From: Pezicula radicicola
Taxonomy: Eukaryota; Ascomycota; Leotiomycetes; Helotiales; Dermateaceae
DNA: 64,000 bases
Direction of reading: 5' to 3'
Assembly (NCBI GenBank): GCA_003008705.1
Contig: PDUO01000092.1
Location: 71,941 to 135,940 of the forward strand
In this document: positions 32,996 through 45,352 of the stretch, in pieces
Numbering within the stretch: position 1 is the first letter of the stretch
Layout: each line of letters begins with the position of its first letter
Translations under genes and position numbers: made by a program
Notes under the pieces: model-generated
Told to the model about the DNA's origin: nothing
What the model saw: the letters and a program-made list of their open reading frames with translations, nothing else
The model's database searches: none

Positions 32996-33964
32996 AAATG
33001 ATGGATGGTATGGCATGGCAGGGGAAGGGTATGGTGTAGTGAAGTGTTTTTCAGTTTGTTTATGTGTTGGCGTTTATTTGGTGAGATTGGGACTATGGGG
33101 GGATTTTGTGTTGATCTAGGTAGTAGATATAACAGGAGTTCCAACGAATAAAGATGTAAAGGAAAATTCCCAACAGCACCGCCCGTCTCCCTCCCTCCTT
33201 GACTGGTTTTTACAAGTAGTAGTAATTTAGAAAAATGATAATAAGGCCATCTTCCCCCTTCTAGCTTCCTCGTTATCATTGTATAACTCTACTACTAAAA
33301 TTATACTTAGCTCAACCCTTCGCCCAATCACCAAATCCTCCATAATACTCATTAACGAAAAATAACCTACCGCTACAGATATACTATAATCAACAAACAC
33401 ATGAATTATAATCTAATCAAACAGTTCAGCCTCATACCACGACTTCCTCCGTATAACTCACGCAACAAAAGTCAGGAAAACTTAGTTATTAGGAAATAAA
33501 AAAGAAAGAAAGATACTATGTTATATGTCGTACACAGGAATTCGGAGAACGGGGTAGGGTTTTTTTTTTGAAGGGTACTAATAGATAAATTTTCCCTGTG
33601 GAGGTTTAGAGTGGAGATGGGAAGATAGTTGTTAAGGTTTTAAGCTTGGTTTGATGAAGGGAGTATAGAGGAGTAGGTAGGGTATCCTTTAATTATAATT
33701 TTATAATAAATATAAAATATATATTAAACTCTCCTCTTTCTTATAGTGTTGTTAGATAAGGTGTATATACTTACTTGGGATGAAATTTTTCTATAGTATT
33801 TCCAGGAAAGGTTTAGGTAAAAGGTTAGTATCGTATTTTTAGTATAGTGTAGTAGTGTATTTTTTGGTTGGATTTATATTTCTTTTCTACTATACAAATA
33901 ACCTCCCATTTTTCACTTCACTGTAATCAAAGATCCCCCCCCTCCCCAAAAAACCCTAACTTAC
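32996..33964. other. AT-rich intergenic, convergent 3' flanks
   Basis: Contains a T9 run near 33561 and an AT-rich stretch 33690-33880. No gene recognised. Confidence 0.4.
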
Positions 33965-36140
33965 TTACTCCCCCTCAAGCCTCACCAACTCATCAGCATC
34001 AACCAAGAACCTCGCCCTCAAATCCTCAACCTCGATATATTTCTCAGCTCGAGAATTCAATTTTCCTATTCCTATCCAGTTTATTTCTTCTTCGTCTTCT
34101 TTTTCTTCTTCTTCTTTTTCTGTATCAGTAATCAGCTGATTGTCTTTTCTTTCTCCTTCCCCTAAGCTTGTTGTAGCGATGTCGAGGGTTGGAGCGATGG
34201 GATGGTGGGTTCGCGGTGTAGGTGTGGATTTGGATTTGGATTTGTTGGTGTCGCGGAAGGGTGATTTGGGGGGTGGTGGTGGGGATGGGGATGGAGTGGT
34301 TGTTTTTTGTCTTGATGTGGTGGGTGAAGATGTGTTGTGTTGAAGTTCTTGTTTTGGTTCTTTTTGTTGCTTTGATTGTAATGGATGTGGATTGGGATTG
34401 TTAGTGACTTGTAATGGGTGGTTGACTTTGGATCCATCTGCTGTATGTGATGGTACTGGTGATATCAAGGAATTAGACCCGTTTAGACGATGTGGAAAGA
34501 TCCGGGGTCTTGAAAAATTTGTATTTGTATTTGTCTTGGATACCGGGTGTTTGTTCTCGAGGTCTTCTTTTTCTTCTTCTTTTTCTTTTGGAGATGTGGA
34601 GGGAAGTGGTTTACTATGGGATGGGGTTTTGTGTTAGTGTGGAATGGAAGGTAGATGGATGGATGGATGGGTATAGATGGAGGATGATAAAAACTTACGA
34701 TTCTGGAGTATCAGTACTGTCTATCTCATCCATGATTTCCTCCTTATTCCACAATACCTCCTGTCCCCACTTCGTAATTTCCCTAACATGTCTTCGATTC
34801 CTACGTACGAAGATTATCATGGTAGTTATTAGTGTTAAAACACCAATACCTACTAATATCCCTTCACAAATCAACCAAAATCTTCTAATCATGATCCACC
34901 AATTCTCCTCATCATTTCCCTTGGGACCCGGTAATGTCTTTGGTATACTTGCTCCGCCTATTTGTAGAGATACAACTGGCTTTAACACGATATTAGGGAG
35001 ATTGAAGAATCGTATACAGAGGTGTAGAAGGAAATATCCGAGATATTGGAGGATTGCGATGTTGGCGATGAGGAGATCGAGTATCCATCTAATGGTTTTT
35101 AGAAGGGTGGTGAAAATGGGTTGGAGTTTGTTGAATAGAAGGATTATTTGGGTGTGGTTTCTGAGGAGTGTGTCGATTGTTGTGAGGGTTATGGTTATGA
35201 GGAGGAGACTCGTTAGGATTATGCGGATGTAGTTGAGGACTTTCTTCATTCGTGGACGGAGTTTTGGGAGGGTTGAGGGGGTGGTGGTGGTGATGTGGGA
35301 ATGGGGATGTCGAGAGAGTGGTTGAGAATCTCTTGCAACGATTGTAGATTCTGTTTCGTGTTTGATTGGGGATTCCAAATCTCTTCCCACGATTACAAAT
35401 TCTGGTTCATGTTTGATTGGGGTTGGAGAATCATAAAGGAGTTTTGATTCTTGACGTCGATGTCGACGATGTGGGGAGATGTGTCCACGAAGTGAATGAC
35501 GACGACGACAACGACCTCGATGTCTGCTTGCCTTGGGACCATAGAAGGAAGAAGATCTCTTTACAACGATATGAGGAGATATACTTCTTCGTATCTTCTT
35601 CCTCTTTAGACTTGCAGGACTTGCTTTTCGTCGACATGGTGAATAAGGTCTTGGGCGGTGGTGTTGGTGATGTTCACGCTCATGAACAGTAGGACCTAGA
35701 ATCTCACCTTGTGTCTTCTGGGGAGAAGGCATGGGTAATGAGATAGGTGGAGGTATAGCCCGGACCACTGCACCATCACCATGACGACCTACCTCCTCCT
35801 TAATAACACCCTCCTTCCTCACAACCGGCCAAAGCACAACCATCTTCCTAAAGATCTTCGGCAGCACAATCTCCTTCAACGTCTTCCCACCATCTACACA
35901 CATATCCAATTCCTCTCGCCACCCCATATACTGTGCCAAACTACCCGGTAGCGTCCCCTCATTACACAAGCTGCACTTGGCTAATTTCGTCATGCTGATT
36001 CCTGCGTTGTTGTAGACCCAGTCTTGGAAGGCAGCTGAGCGCATGAAGGCTTTTAGGCGGTTGATTTCTGGTGTGGTGAGGTTGAGTGGTGTGCTGCTGT
36101 TTGTGGGGAGGGTGGAAATGGGATGGAATGGGTGGGACAT
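33965..36140 (-). CDS. hypothetical membrane protein, two exons, 696 aa
   Basis: Exon 1 34699-36140 (480 codons plus two bases) ends at a strong donor (GTAAGT). The acceptor CCCATAG at 34614 opens exon 2 34613-33965; total 2091 bases, in frame. Order: a globular N terminus (residues 1-110, with CSLCN), an Arg/Ser/His-rich disordered region (160-235), two imperfect copies of SPxIKHExExxIVxRD (239-256 and 257-273), three hydrophobic segments (about 304-323, 350-378, 421-445) and a long acidic/polar C-terminal tail with Lys-Glu runs and a Glu-rich segment (EKEEEEKEDEEE). No family recognised. It is divergent from the 737-aa membrane protein gene. No signal peptide. Confidence 0.75.
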
Positions 36141-37940
36141 TTTGGTGGAGGTGGTGGTGGTGGGAGGATTGGGATTGTGATTGTTTTTTTGGTGGTGGTG
36201 GTGGTGAGGTGGGTATGGTTCTCGGTTTGAGGGTTTGTGGGTTGGAGGGTTGAGTTGAGTTGGGAGTGGAGTGTCCTTTTTGAAAAATATAAGGAAGGAA
36301 GTGGATGGGAGCCAGTCAGTAGTTAAAATAAAGGAAACTTGGTGTTGGATGTCTGTCTCTCTTCTGAGATGAAGATGAGGATGATCATGGATCCAATGAC
36401 TTGGTTATATATAAGTAGTCGCTGAAAGAGACCGAGAGTGAGAGCGAGTGCCATCTCATCTGTTCAAACACTGGACTCACTCTCCATTTCCTCATCCCTC
36501 ATGTGCAAGTATCACGAACGGGAATTTCTAGGTTACTGTAAACCAAACGAATTCTCAATTCCTACATACCATACCATACCATATCTTCCAACACAGCAAT
36601 GCTTGAGTTTGAGTTTCAGCTGTAGCAGCTAAAGAAATGACGACACTTGCTGTAGGTAGGTATCTGATCATTCATGGTTCGTGGTTCATGCGTGCGTGGG
36701 TAAATCCCGTTTGATGAGTTCCGACCCCATGGTCCCGACCCTAGAGCCCCAACTCAACTCAACTTCACCGACTTCAACTCCAACTCCGAGTTCGGCCATG
36801 GCTGAGATGTGCGCAGTGCCACGTCCGGGGAAGCCGACCTGACCTGGCTCAAGCTTCGGATATGGGCTTCGGGTATGCACAATACGAGTAAGGACCCGCC
36901 GTCCAGAGGCAGAGTAGAGCTCAACTTCACCGACTCCAATTCCAATTCCAATTCCAATTTCGACTGAGATACGGCTCTGAGCACGGCTGAGATGTGCAGA
37001 TGTATGCGGTGCAGAAGTGCGTAGATGTATTGACTTGGCTGCTTGCTGTATCATGCCGCTGTCCTATTTGTTTGCTTGCAAGTAAGTGGGCGAGTGAGTG
37101 AGTGAGTGAAATGCAAGGATACGAAATACGAAGCTTGTATGCATGTAAACAAGCAATGGAGGCACGGTAGGTACATAGATACATATAAACGGAAATATAC
37201 CTTCCTAAGGTAACGACGGCTGGAAACACCTGCATCTGATTTTCCTCGTGACGTGGGGGGTGCTGCGTGTGCTGTTTGAGGAAGAGGAAGAATCGCGATG
37301 GGCATTTTGATTTTCTGTGCATGAGAAGAAAAAAATGATGTCTACGGGCTGCTTACAGTGTGGTGTGGTTGCAGTCAGTGTGTAGTGTGAGTTCTTGCCT
37401 GGCCTGGCTGCAGTGTTGTAGTTAGCGTATGGATTGGATTGGCGGGTGAATACGGGATGGTGAATACATACTGTACATACAGTAGATGCAGTAAAAGTAT
37501 GAATTGGATTCCAGCATGATTTCTCTCGAGTAAATGTCGTATGTAATCAATCGCAGACTGCAAACAGCAAACTGGCAAAAATCCCCATCCAAAAAGATTG
37601 CGACGCTTTGTTGTTGTTGAATGAATGGCTCCCGTCGTTTGCAGCCATGACGAAAGCGGTCAATTGGCGCAGTCATTGATTGTTGTGTGAAAAGGGAACA
37701 AGAATGAAGAAGGGCATGAATGAATAAAGCGACCGACGGGGATAAAGAAGAAGAGGAGGCATAAGTAGGGATGAAGAGGGGTGGGGGTGAATGAGGCCTT
37801 TAAGGAATCAAATATTTGTCCTTGCTTGGTAGGAGGCATTCATCATCATAATACCATCACCATTACCATCACAATCACAATCAATTCTCATTTCATTCCA
37901 TTCCATTGTCATTACATCAGGTCAATCAATCACAACAAAC
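36141..37940. promoter_or_regulatory. 1.8 kb divergent promoter region of two membrane-protein genes
   Basis: No convincing gene. Contains an imperfect duplication (36752-36830 against 36914-37000), a GAGT microsatellite near 37090, and short CCATT/TCACCAT repeats just before the downstream ATG (37855-37900). Confidence 0.45.
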
Positions 37941-40154
37941 ATGACACCCCCACCACCACCGAATCGGCTTCCCTCTCCCGACCAAGACCAAGATCTCAAT
38001 CTCTTGGCGTACAAGATCCAGTACGATCTCGAGCCTGAGCGCTACTATGAACGTCTGGCCGCACGGATGGCACAGCCACAACAGCCACATAATCAGCCGC
38101 GAGTGGCGCTCCCCCCACATCTAGCGGCTCATATTGCTCGGGTCACAGCGGCCGAGGATTCCAATTCCAAAGGCAATAATTCCCATGTCAATTCCTATGT
38201 TAATTCCAATTGCCATTCCCATCCCCATTCCAGTTGCCATTCCCATTCCAATTCTAGTTACCATTCCCATTCCAATTCCAATTCGGATGCGCCACAAGAA
38301 TATGGACGAGGACAACAACAACAACAACAACACTTTCAATCTCCTGCTCGAGACCTTCACGTTCGGCCTGTTGGTGCTTTGCGACAAGAATATCAACCAC
38401 ACTCCCCTGCTGCTCAACTACACCCACACCCAGCAACCACACGCAACACCATCTCCATTCCTCCTTCCAACCATGCTCCATTCCGTGCTGCTTCTGCTTG
38501 CCCCGAAAGACACCCGACTCATCATCATCATGAAGATGAAGAAGAAGAAGAAGATGATGAAGAAGAACGCCGTGCATCTCTCCCGGGCGAATACAACATC
38601 AGTGATATCCAAGGCCCGCTACCTGATCTTCGTAACGCTCCACCACTTCCTTGGCCACGAACGACGCGACAAAAAATCTTGAATACGTGGTTTAACGTCG
38701 TTGCATTTCACACCCGTCTATCGCGGGCCCTTCAGCGCGGCCTTCACAGACACATCGTTGCGCTTCAAGATGCGATGCCTCGCAGGATCAGCCCTGCAGT
38801 TGAGACCTGGGTAGATGACGTCCGACGACGGCAAGCGGAAGTAACTCGCCAAACACTCACTATGCTTCCCTGGATCTGGAGCTTGATAAGAGTGATCGTA
38901 CAATTCATCGTTTGGATACTGGGCTTTTTCGTATTCCCCATCATCCTGTCATTTCTCCAATGCGCTGGTATCGCCATGGCTATCTCGTATCTTGCTGTCG
39001 GTGTCTTGTATACGACAGACATGGAGCCGGGATTTATGGAAAATGCGAGAAACCGTGTCATCTGCTCTAACCGTTATATCGCGCCCATAGAGACCAGGTT
39101 TGGATTTGGCATGTGTGCAACCTTTGTCGAGGTACAAGAATCGCCACAAACCCTTTTGAGAGGAGAAATGAGCACCGAAATGCACCCACTCATCACGATC
39201 GAAAGCCTGACCCGCCAACTCGAAGGCCTTGCCGATCCTTTGGTCTGGGATAAGACCGTAGCGCTCGGAGAAGTCATCATGAGTCAAGGAGACAAGTTCC
39301 GAGGGGTTCGCAAGGAGGTCCTCAACATACGCATGAAGTGGCAGTTCCAAATACCAGCGCCCGTCGGTCTACAAGATGCGCTCGAACCACTGAACAAGGT
39401 GATTTTCCTCGCTAACGACGTCGCCAAGGACTTCGATAGGTATGGGAGACATGTATATGGAGCTTACGATATCCTGATGACAATAATCCGTACGCTAATT
39501 CTCGAGCTCAACCAAAGTCAAGGACAGATGACAGCAGATCAGCAACGACGGTATGCGCAATTCGGCAAGGAGGTCATAGGCACCATCAACCAGCTGATCG
39601 AAGAGCTCGACAAATTGATAAAAGATTCGGAGACGGCAGTCGAGCATGCTAATAAGCTGCAGATAGTCATGCACGGCATCGAGCAGAACTTGTTCACGTT
39701 ATGGGAAGGATTGTGCAATAATACGCGGGAGGCCTTCAACAGACAGTGGTTTTTCATCCGTCTCTTCAAGACACTAGAATTGCCGTTGAAACCAAAGCAA
39801 TATGATGATGTCGCGTTGGTGAAGGAGCAGTGTGGCGCACATATTCAAGACCTTCAACATGCGCGGGATATTTTATACAGACAGCAACTGATGTGGCTGG
39901 AGTTTACCAACTACATGGCCACCGGCATCGTCATGATGGAACAACAAGATGGAAAGACGGATCTACAGAGGAAGACTGGTCTCATTACTCTAAATACGCT
40001 ACAGGGGAAGTTGGAAGGCTGGGAAATTGGCTCGTGTAAGTTAAGGGTTAAGGAGAGTGGGTCGAGGACTCCGGAGGAGGATATCGAGAGGTGTTATAAG
40101 AAGGCTCAGTTGGGGAGTAATAAATGGAATCAGAATATAGAAAGGGGTGGTTGA
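37941..40154 (+). CDS. hypothetical membrane protein with low-complexity N terminus, 737 aa
   Basis: Single exon from ATG 37941, preceded by pyrimidine-rich CATCACAACAAAC. Residues 1-8 are Pro-rich. At about 73-117 a hexanucleotide-repeat-derived tract of Asn/Ser/His (HSHSNSSYHSHSNSNS) is followed by poly-Gln (QQQQQQ) and an acidic run near 200-212. A long hydrophobic region at about 317-357 (VQFIVWILGFFVFPIILSFL, then CAGIAMAISYLAVGVLY) gives one or two membrane segments. The C-terminal 350 residues are helical, with charged amphipathic stretches (EQNLFTLWEGL, IQDLQHARDILYRQQLMWLE). No known domain. Probably a lineage-specific protein of internal membranes. Confidence 0.78.
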   Translation: MTPPPPPNRLPSPDQDQDLNLLAYKIQYDLEPERYYERLAARMAQPQQPHNQPRVALPPHLAAHIARVTAAEDSNSKGNNSHVNSYVNSNCHSHPHSSCHSHSNSSYHSHSNSNSDAPQEYGRGQQQQQQHFQSPARDLHVRPVGALRQEYQPHSPAAQLHPHPATTRNTISIPPSNHAPFRAASACPERHPTHHHHEDEEEEEDDEEERRASLPGEYNISDIQGPLPDLRNAPPLPWPRTTRQKILNTWFNVVAFHTRLSRALQRGLHRHIVALQDAMPRRISPAVETWVDDVRRRQAEVTRQTLTMLPWIWSLIRVIVQFIVWILGFFVFPIILSFLQCAGIAMAISYLAVGVLYTTDMEPGFMENARNRVICSNRYIAPIETRFGFGMCATFVEVQESPQTLLRGEMSTEMHPLITIESLTRQLEGLADPLVWDKTVALGEVIMSQGDKFRGVRKEVLNIRMKWQFQIPAPVGLQDALEPLNKVIFLANDVAKDFDRYGRHVYGAYDILMTIIRTLILELNQSQGQMTADQQRRYAQFGKEVIGTINQLIEELDKLIKDSETAVEHANKLQIVMHGIEQNLFTLWEGLCNNTREAFNRQWFFIRLFKTLELPLKPKQYDDVALVKEQCGAHIQDLQHARDILYRQQLMWLEFTNYMATGIVMMEQQDGKTDLQRKTGLITLNTLQGKLEGWEIGSCKLRVKESGSRTPEEDIERCYKKAQLGSNKWNQNIERGG
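38155..38290 (+). repeat. hexanucleotide microsatellite (ATTCCN) inside a coding region
   Basis: Tandem CATTCC/AATTCC units; in frame they encode alternating His/Asn/Ser. Length variation would change the protein without shifting frame. Confidence 0.75.
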
Positions 40155-40792
40155 AGGAAGTGGGGATTGGGATGGATGGGGTGTGATTGGGATTGTATAC
40201 CTAGGTATATTCACTATTTGTACTAGGGTTCAACACTCTGCTGGTTTGTACTCGTTTGTGCTCGTTTATGCCTAATTAACGTGTTGGTAAAGATAGACGT
40301 ATTAAACTTATTGGCTAAAAGTACTTTGTTAAGTAACAAAGGTACAAAATACCGTGTACGTCCTTGTAGCCCAAGTGTCAACAAATATACCCATGAAGGG
40401 ATAATAGAAAGGATTTCACACCACTACACTATCGTTAGTTTTTTTTTAAACAAAGAGTGTAATATACCTACCTATCTATCTATCTATTAATAAAAGATTA
40501 AGATTAGAGAAAGATGCCTTTATAGGATTTTCTCTTCTCTTCTTCTCTTTTCTTCTGTTTATTTGTTTCTTTTATTTTCGTATAGAATCTCTTTTAAAGT
40601 TCTACTTTCTTTACTTTACTTTACTTGCTTTGATTTGATTTGATTTGAATACTTTAGTACAGTATAGTAAGTAAGCAAGTACTATTTATAAGCTTGAAAC
40701 CCACCATTACTCATCTACTCATCCACATCCACTCATCCACTCATCTACTCATCCACTCATCCACATCCACTCACCCCAAAAACCAAACAAAA
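40155..40792. other. intergenic with microsatellites
   Basis: TTTAC and GATTT repeats (40610-40650) and CATCCACTCAT-type repeats (40705-40770) directly upstream of the next gene. Confidence 0.5.
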
Positions 40793-42626
40793 ATGTCCAA
40801 CCACCCAACAGGAAACATACCAACATCACGAAAACCACACAATAAAAATGACAAGAAGAAGAAATCACCATTACCGTTACGAAATGAAGATTGTCCGGCT
40901 TGTAAAACTTGCGGTGCGAATCCGGGAATTGATGCGGATGAAGTTAATTTCTCTTTTTTTTTCTTTTACTCTCTGTCTTCCCTATCTACCCTCCGTCCTT
41001 TCCCTCCTTTCCCTGCTTTACCTCCCTATCTACCCACCCTCCTTCCTCTCCCCATCTACCCACCCTCCTTCCTCTCCCCATCTACCCACCCTCCTTCCTC
41101 TCCCCATCTACCCACCCNNNNNNNNNNNNNNNNNNNNNNNNNNNNNNNCCCCCTCCCCCCACCAGAATCAAAACCGCTAACCAAACCAAACCAACCAGCT
41201 CCTCTTCCACCAACACAACCTCCCACATTTCACATCAACATGCCGATTCCAATGGGCATACGGTAACAAAGAACAAATCCTGACGACGTATATGCGAGAG
41301 ATGAATATTACGAAGCGGGATTCTATACCGGTGGATTATCGAGGGCATATTGAGTTGTTGAGACGGTTGGGGGTGGATGTTGAGATGTGTGAGGGTCTTT
41401 TGACGAGGGGTTTGAAGAGGGGTGGTGGGGCTTTGGTTTTGGGGGTTGTTTGGGGGAAGGTTGTTAGTAAGATGAGGGGGGTTGTTGGTGATGGGGTTGT
41501 TGGTGATGGTGTTGGGGTGGTGGCGTCTTGGGGGGTTGAGAAGGTGAGGTGGAGGAGGTTGTTATTGTGGATTTGGATGTGGCTAATATGTGTGTGTAGA
41601 GTGATGATGATGATGAGATTGTTGAGAGAGGACCGGAGGATGTTGTTCTTCCGGAAGAAGGAGAATGGTTGGAGGTAAGATGGATTGGAAATAAGCTTAC
41701 GGAGTTTGTTATGACTGATATATGGTTTAGGACGATTTCAATGATTCCACTATCCAAGTTGGTTCTCCTGAGAGGAATTATCATCAATTGGTATGTATTT
41801 ACAACAGAAATCCGGATCTACTAGTAGCAGTATTAATGCGGAGTAGAAAATCGACGAGAAGGAGGGAGAAGATGACAGGCTACATACCGAACTAGCAAGC
41901 CTCCAAGACATAATGGCAAGAGAAATGATTTCGGAGTGTATCAAACTGTGCTAACAGAAAGGCAAAGGGAAACGAAATTGAGAAGCTGCACAGTCAGATA
42001 GACAAGCTTAAGAGAGAAAAGGTGAGTACGAAGGAGCCTTACTCAAAAATCCCACCGCCCAAAATGCGTATTCTCATTCCTCGATGCAGGGCAACCAACA
42101 AGTCGAGAACGAGACATTGCGCAGACACTTGAATCAGGTCGAAGGAGAAAAGGTATGGTATATGAACATACATATATTTACTCTTGTTAAAAAACAAACT
42201 CTCATCCTATCTCTAGATAAGTTTCTAGTCTGATCTACATCTATTCTAACTAACTACCTCCAGATTAATCTACAGCAACAAATCGACGCCCTTCAAAGCA
42301 GCTTAAATCTAGCACATTCACAACCAAGCAACATTATAGGAAACTCTAACAATTCCACGCTATCTCGAACGGAGGATGAATTCAAGAAATTAGTAAGTTG
42401 TACAGTACCTTATTCCCCTTTATAGTATCTACTATTATAATTCGGTTAAACTAATAGGCTCGTCTTCAACACGCAGGAATTGCAGGTAGTTGAAATGCAA
42501 GAGGCTCGGCGGATGGGATTAACGAGGGAGGAGAAGCAGTTGGCTCGGATGAAGGCGGAGATGAAGGGTTTAAGGGAGGCTATGAGGCAATTGAAAGTTG
42601 TGTTGGCTGCTTTGAATCTTGATTGA
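40793..42626 (+). CDS. hypothetical coiled-coil protein, multi-exon
   Basis: ATG 40793 begins a Lys-rich N terminus containing CPACKTCG, a possible metal-binding pair. Supported exons: 40793-40942, 41199-41543, 41600-41674, 41731-41790, then at least four more. Junctions keep frame; intron 1 has a CTAACC branch just before CCAACCAG and contains a 26-bp tandem repeat and an assembly gap. Exon 2 encodes a globular-looking segment (YGNKEQILTTYMREMNI, VDYRGHIELLRRLGVDVEMC). Exon 3 is acidic (SDDDDEIVERGPEDVVLP). Exons from 41850 onward are heptad-rich (NEIEKLHSQIDKLKREK, INLQQQIDALQSSLN, EEKQLARMKAEMKGLREAM), a clear coiled coil ending at TGA 42624-42626. Exon borders between 41847 and 41960 are uncertain. 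Function unknown. Confidence 0.68.
41027..41148. repeat. 26-bp tandem repeat running into a 31-N assembly gap
   Basis: The unit CTACCCACCCTCCTTCCTCT(CCCCAT) repeats at 26-base spacing (41031, 41057, 41083, 41109) and ends at Ns 41118-41148. It lies wholly within intron 1 of the coiled-coil gene, so the true array is probably longer. Confidence 0.85.
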
Positions 42627-44434
42627 TTGGTTGGGATGGGAAGAAACATAAATAGAGAGGGAGGGAGAGCAGGAACATGTGAGAGAGATGAGGGAGGCGT
42701 GAATACTGGATGGATGGATTGATGGATGAATGCTTGGTAGATGTATGTATGTATTGTTCTACAGGCTTTGTATCCTTTGAGGATTGAGGATACATATATT
42801 GATATTGGTACGAGGAGAGAGAGAGGGAGGGGAGCAAGGCAAGACTTTACTGTATTACCAGGCTTAGCGAAGGCGTAGAGCCTCCTCACGTAAACAGATT
42901 CTCGATCCTCTCATCCACCGCTGCACCTTACATTTTGTACAGTACAGTACAGTACAGGTACCTAACAGTACGGAGATTGGAATACCGGTATCGTTCTTGT
43001 ACTGTAAATAGGATAGAGCTACTGCTACTGGAGGGGTGGTACAAGTGTGCTAAACAATCAAGTGATTATTAGTATATTATTATGTAGAAGGACATAAATG
43101 CATACGGTGGGTGCAAAGAGCTGGAAGTACTCCGTAGAAATATGTAAGTTGGAATATTGTAGTAAGTTGTATACTTAATTTATTATTGAATGATCTATTT
43201 CTGGTCAGAAAAGGAATATGCTTTGCTTCTTTGCTTCTTAGAAGGAGGTACGACTGAAAAGAAGTCTTGAAATCGAATTAAATTATATTCGCTCCACACC
43301 CTAGCCTTCTAAGAAGTCTCCTGAGCCCACCGGGCATCACCAATATATTAGAATCCAATTCGGAAGAGAGCTTCGACAATATAGACAAGAATTTCGGTAA
43401 TAACACAGAAGATACTACTAGTATCTAAGTAAATTCCAATATAGTGAATAAAATGTTGAGTCTTTGCGCTTGGTTATTGCAGTCTTTGTAAGGCGAGTTC
43501 GATGTCTTGTTGGGGATTGCTCTGGCTTTCGTGCTTTGGTTGCTCTGGATTTCGAGTTTTGGCTACTCTAATTTTCAAGTTTTAGCTACTCTGGCTTTCA
43601 AGCTTCGGTTACACACACTGGTTTTGAGGCGTGATTGTGCGCAGTCTTTGTGCTTCGACGTCTTGCCGGGGATTGGGTTGCTCTAGACTACGGAATGGGA
43701 CCCCTACTCCACGCCCTAACCCACCCCAATCCATTCCAACCCAATCCATAGGGCACTTGGCAACCCAAATAGGGCCCCATGGTACGTCATTCCGACCTCT
43801 ACCAGTGACGGTGACCTGCCAACTCTCAGCACAATAGGAAAGCACAAGAAGACTAAACCGCAATTCTAGATCTTGATTCAAATGCAGGTACAAGGAAGAA
43901 GTTCTCGGCTCAAAGCTTAGTAGTCGAGTGAGTGAGTCTGCTGCGAAAGACTTGTTTTCTATTTCAGAGTTTGCTAATAAGTGGATGACAGATGATCGTC
44001 AGAAACAATCACATAACTAAATAAATATACAAGAATAACCTCTTGAAAATCACTAGGAAAACAACACACAGCAAATCATTATCTTTATCCACCTCCAAGC
44101 CAAAGAAAGTGTCAGCCGCAAATCACGTGTAGAATGGTGCTATAGCATTAGTTATATGGCAGGTTCGCAATTGTTGTATTTTGGGCATTTTCATCCTTTA
44201 TTGCTATAGGATTCGTAGGATTATTCATGAAACCAAGGGCATCCCGAAAGCATCAATACCCATACGAATTAAGGCCTTTCGAATGCTCATTCTATTTTGT
44301 ATATAGGCTACAAGCCCTCCCACAATAGACAGGGTAATCACTTCCAATACGGTGCCTTTTACATCATATTTTGACGTCCCATATATTAGGCCCACTAAGT
44401 GGTTCGATAGAAAGTTATACTCCGCAGCCTCCGC
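42627..44434. other. long intergenic region, nothing coding recognised
   Basis: Includes GTACA repeats (42935-42960), and a degenerate 35-40 base repeat at 43500-43620 (variants of CTTTGGTTGCTCTGGATTTC and CAAGTTTTAGCTACTCTGGC). Frames at 43609-43893 look like shadows. Confidence 0.4.
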
Positions 44435-45352
44435 TCAGAAAACCTCGCTCATCAATAAGATGATTTGCAATTGAGAGGCACAGCGTGCCAGAACATCATC
44501 CAACATCTCCGGATCATCACTAAGTTCACCCTTAATATCACGAATCAACTGTGCCAAGTCTCGAACAGCAGTAAAGACACGAGTCTCGGCAGACGAGGTC
44601 TTAGGGGTTCGAGATCTTGTGGTGCGGGAACCAGAACCAGCCACAGAAGCTAGAGGAGAGAGAGGTTTAGCCTAAGGATAATAAGGTTAGCATATAGTCG
44701 TATTCTAAGCGTAGTTAGGTTTACCTTAACTTTGGCTTGCTTCCCAACATCACTGTCACTGTCACTGTCACTATAGTAGGCGACAGAGGATGATGCCGAT
44801 GAAGAGGAACTAGCGACCTCAGGCGTAGGTTCCCGATAGTTAACCGCCTTGCCCGGAACTTCGGCAGCTTTCGAAGCTTGAAACCGCATGCCAGGTTGAT
44901 GTTGAGACGGAACAGCAGCAAAATGCAACACAGAACCAGAAGTCGGTATTCCACTCTTGGCAGCTATGCAAGAAGTTAACAAAAGACAAAGGCAGCTTCT
45001 GTATATCGCAGAACTCACCATCCTCTTTCTCTTTCGCAGCCAACACAAGCTTCCGTCGAAGCACAGGAATCGTGCCATCTTTCGGGATACCTTGCTCCTC
45101 GCACGCATACACCAGGAGATCCTTAGTCTGTTCATAGAAATGACTCAACTCAACAGCATCACCGTCAAACCAGTTTAGGTATGCCATCTGTAGACGTGTC
45201 ATCAATACCGCTCGCTTTATCTCATGATCCCATAGTCCATATACGTCGAGCTTTGGCTTCAACTCTCGAAGGGTGATGTTTGATGGTACCGTCTTGTGGA
45301 AGGTTAAGTTCGCGGATGTGCTCGAGACGATAGTTGATGCGTATTCTGACAT
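44435..45352 (-). CDS. hypothetical acidic/Ser-rich protein, three exons, 269 aa
   Basis: Exons 45019-45352, 44725-44963 and 44435-44671 sum to 810 bases, in frame. The N-terminal 110 residues are helical (ITLRELKPKLDVYGLWDHEI, LLVYACEEQGIPKDGTIPVL then RRKLVLAAKEKEDG), with a helix-turn-helix rhythm reminiscent of SAP-type DNA-binding domains, though too weak to assign. A linker follows with a Ser tract and (SD)n run (YYSDSDSDSDVGKQAK), then a basic SRTTRSRTPKTSS patch and a C-terminal helical segment (VFTAVRDLAQLIRDIKGEL). The composition suggests a nuclear protein (inference). Confidence 0.7.

Noticed and set aside
34140..34640. Trp/Val/Gly-rich plus-strand frames
   Set aside because: Complements of the Pro/His/Thr-rich exon 2 of the minus-strand membrane gene.
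41292..41678. Val/Gly/Met-rich 128-codon frame after exon 2
   Set aside because: Its first half is exon 2; the rest reads through a GTGAGG..TGTGTAG intron, after which an acidic exon continues in frame.
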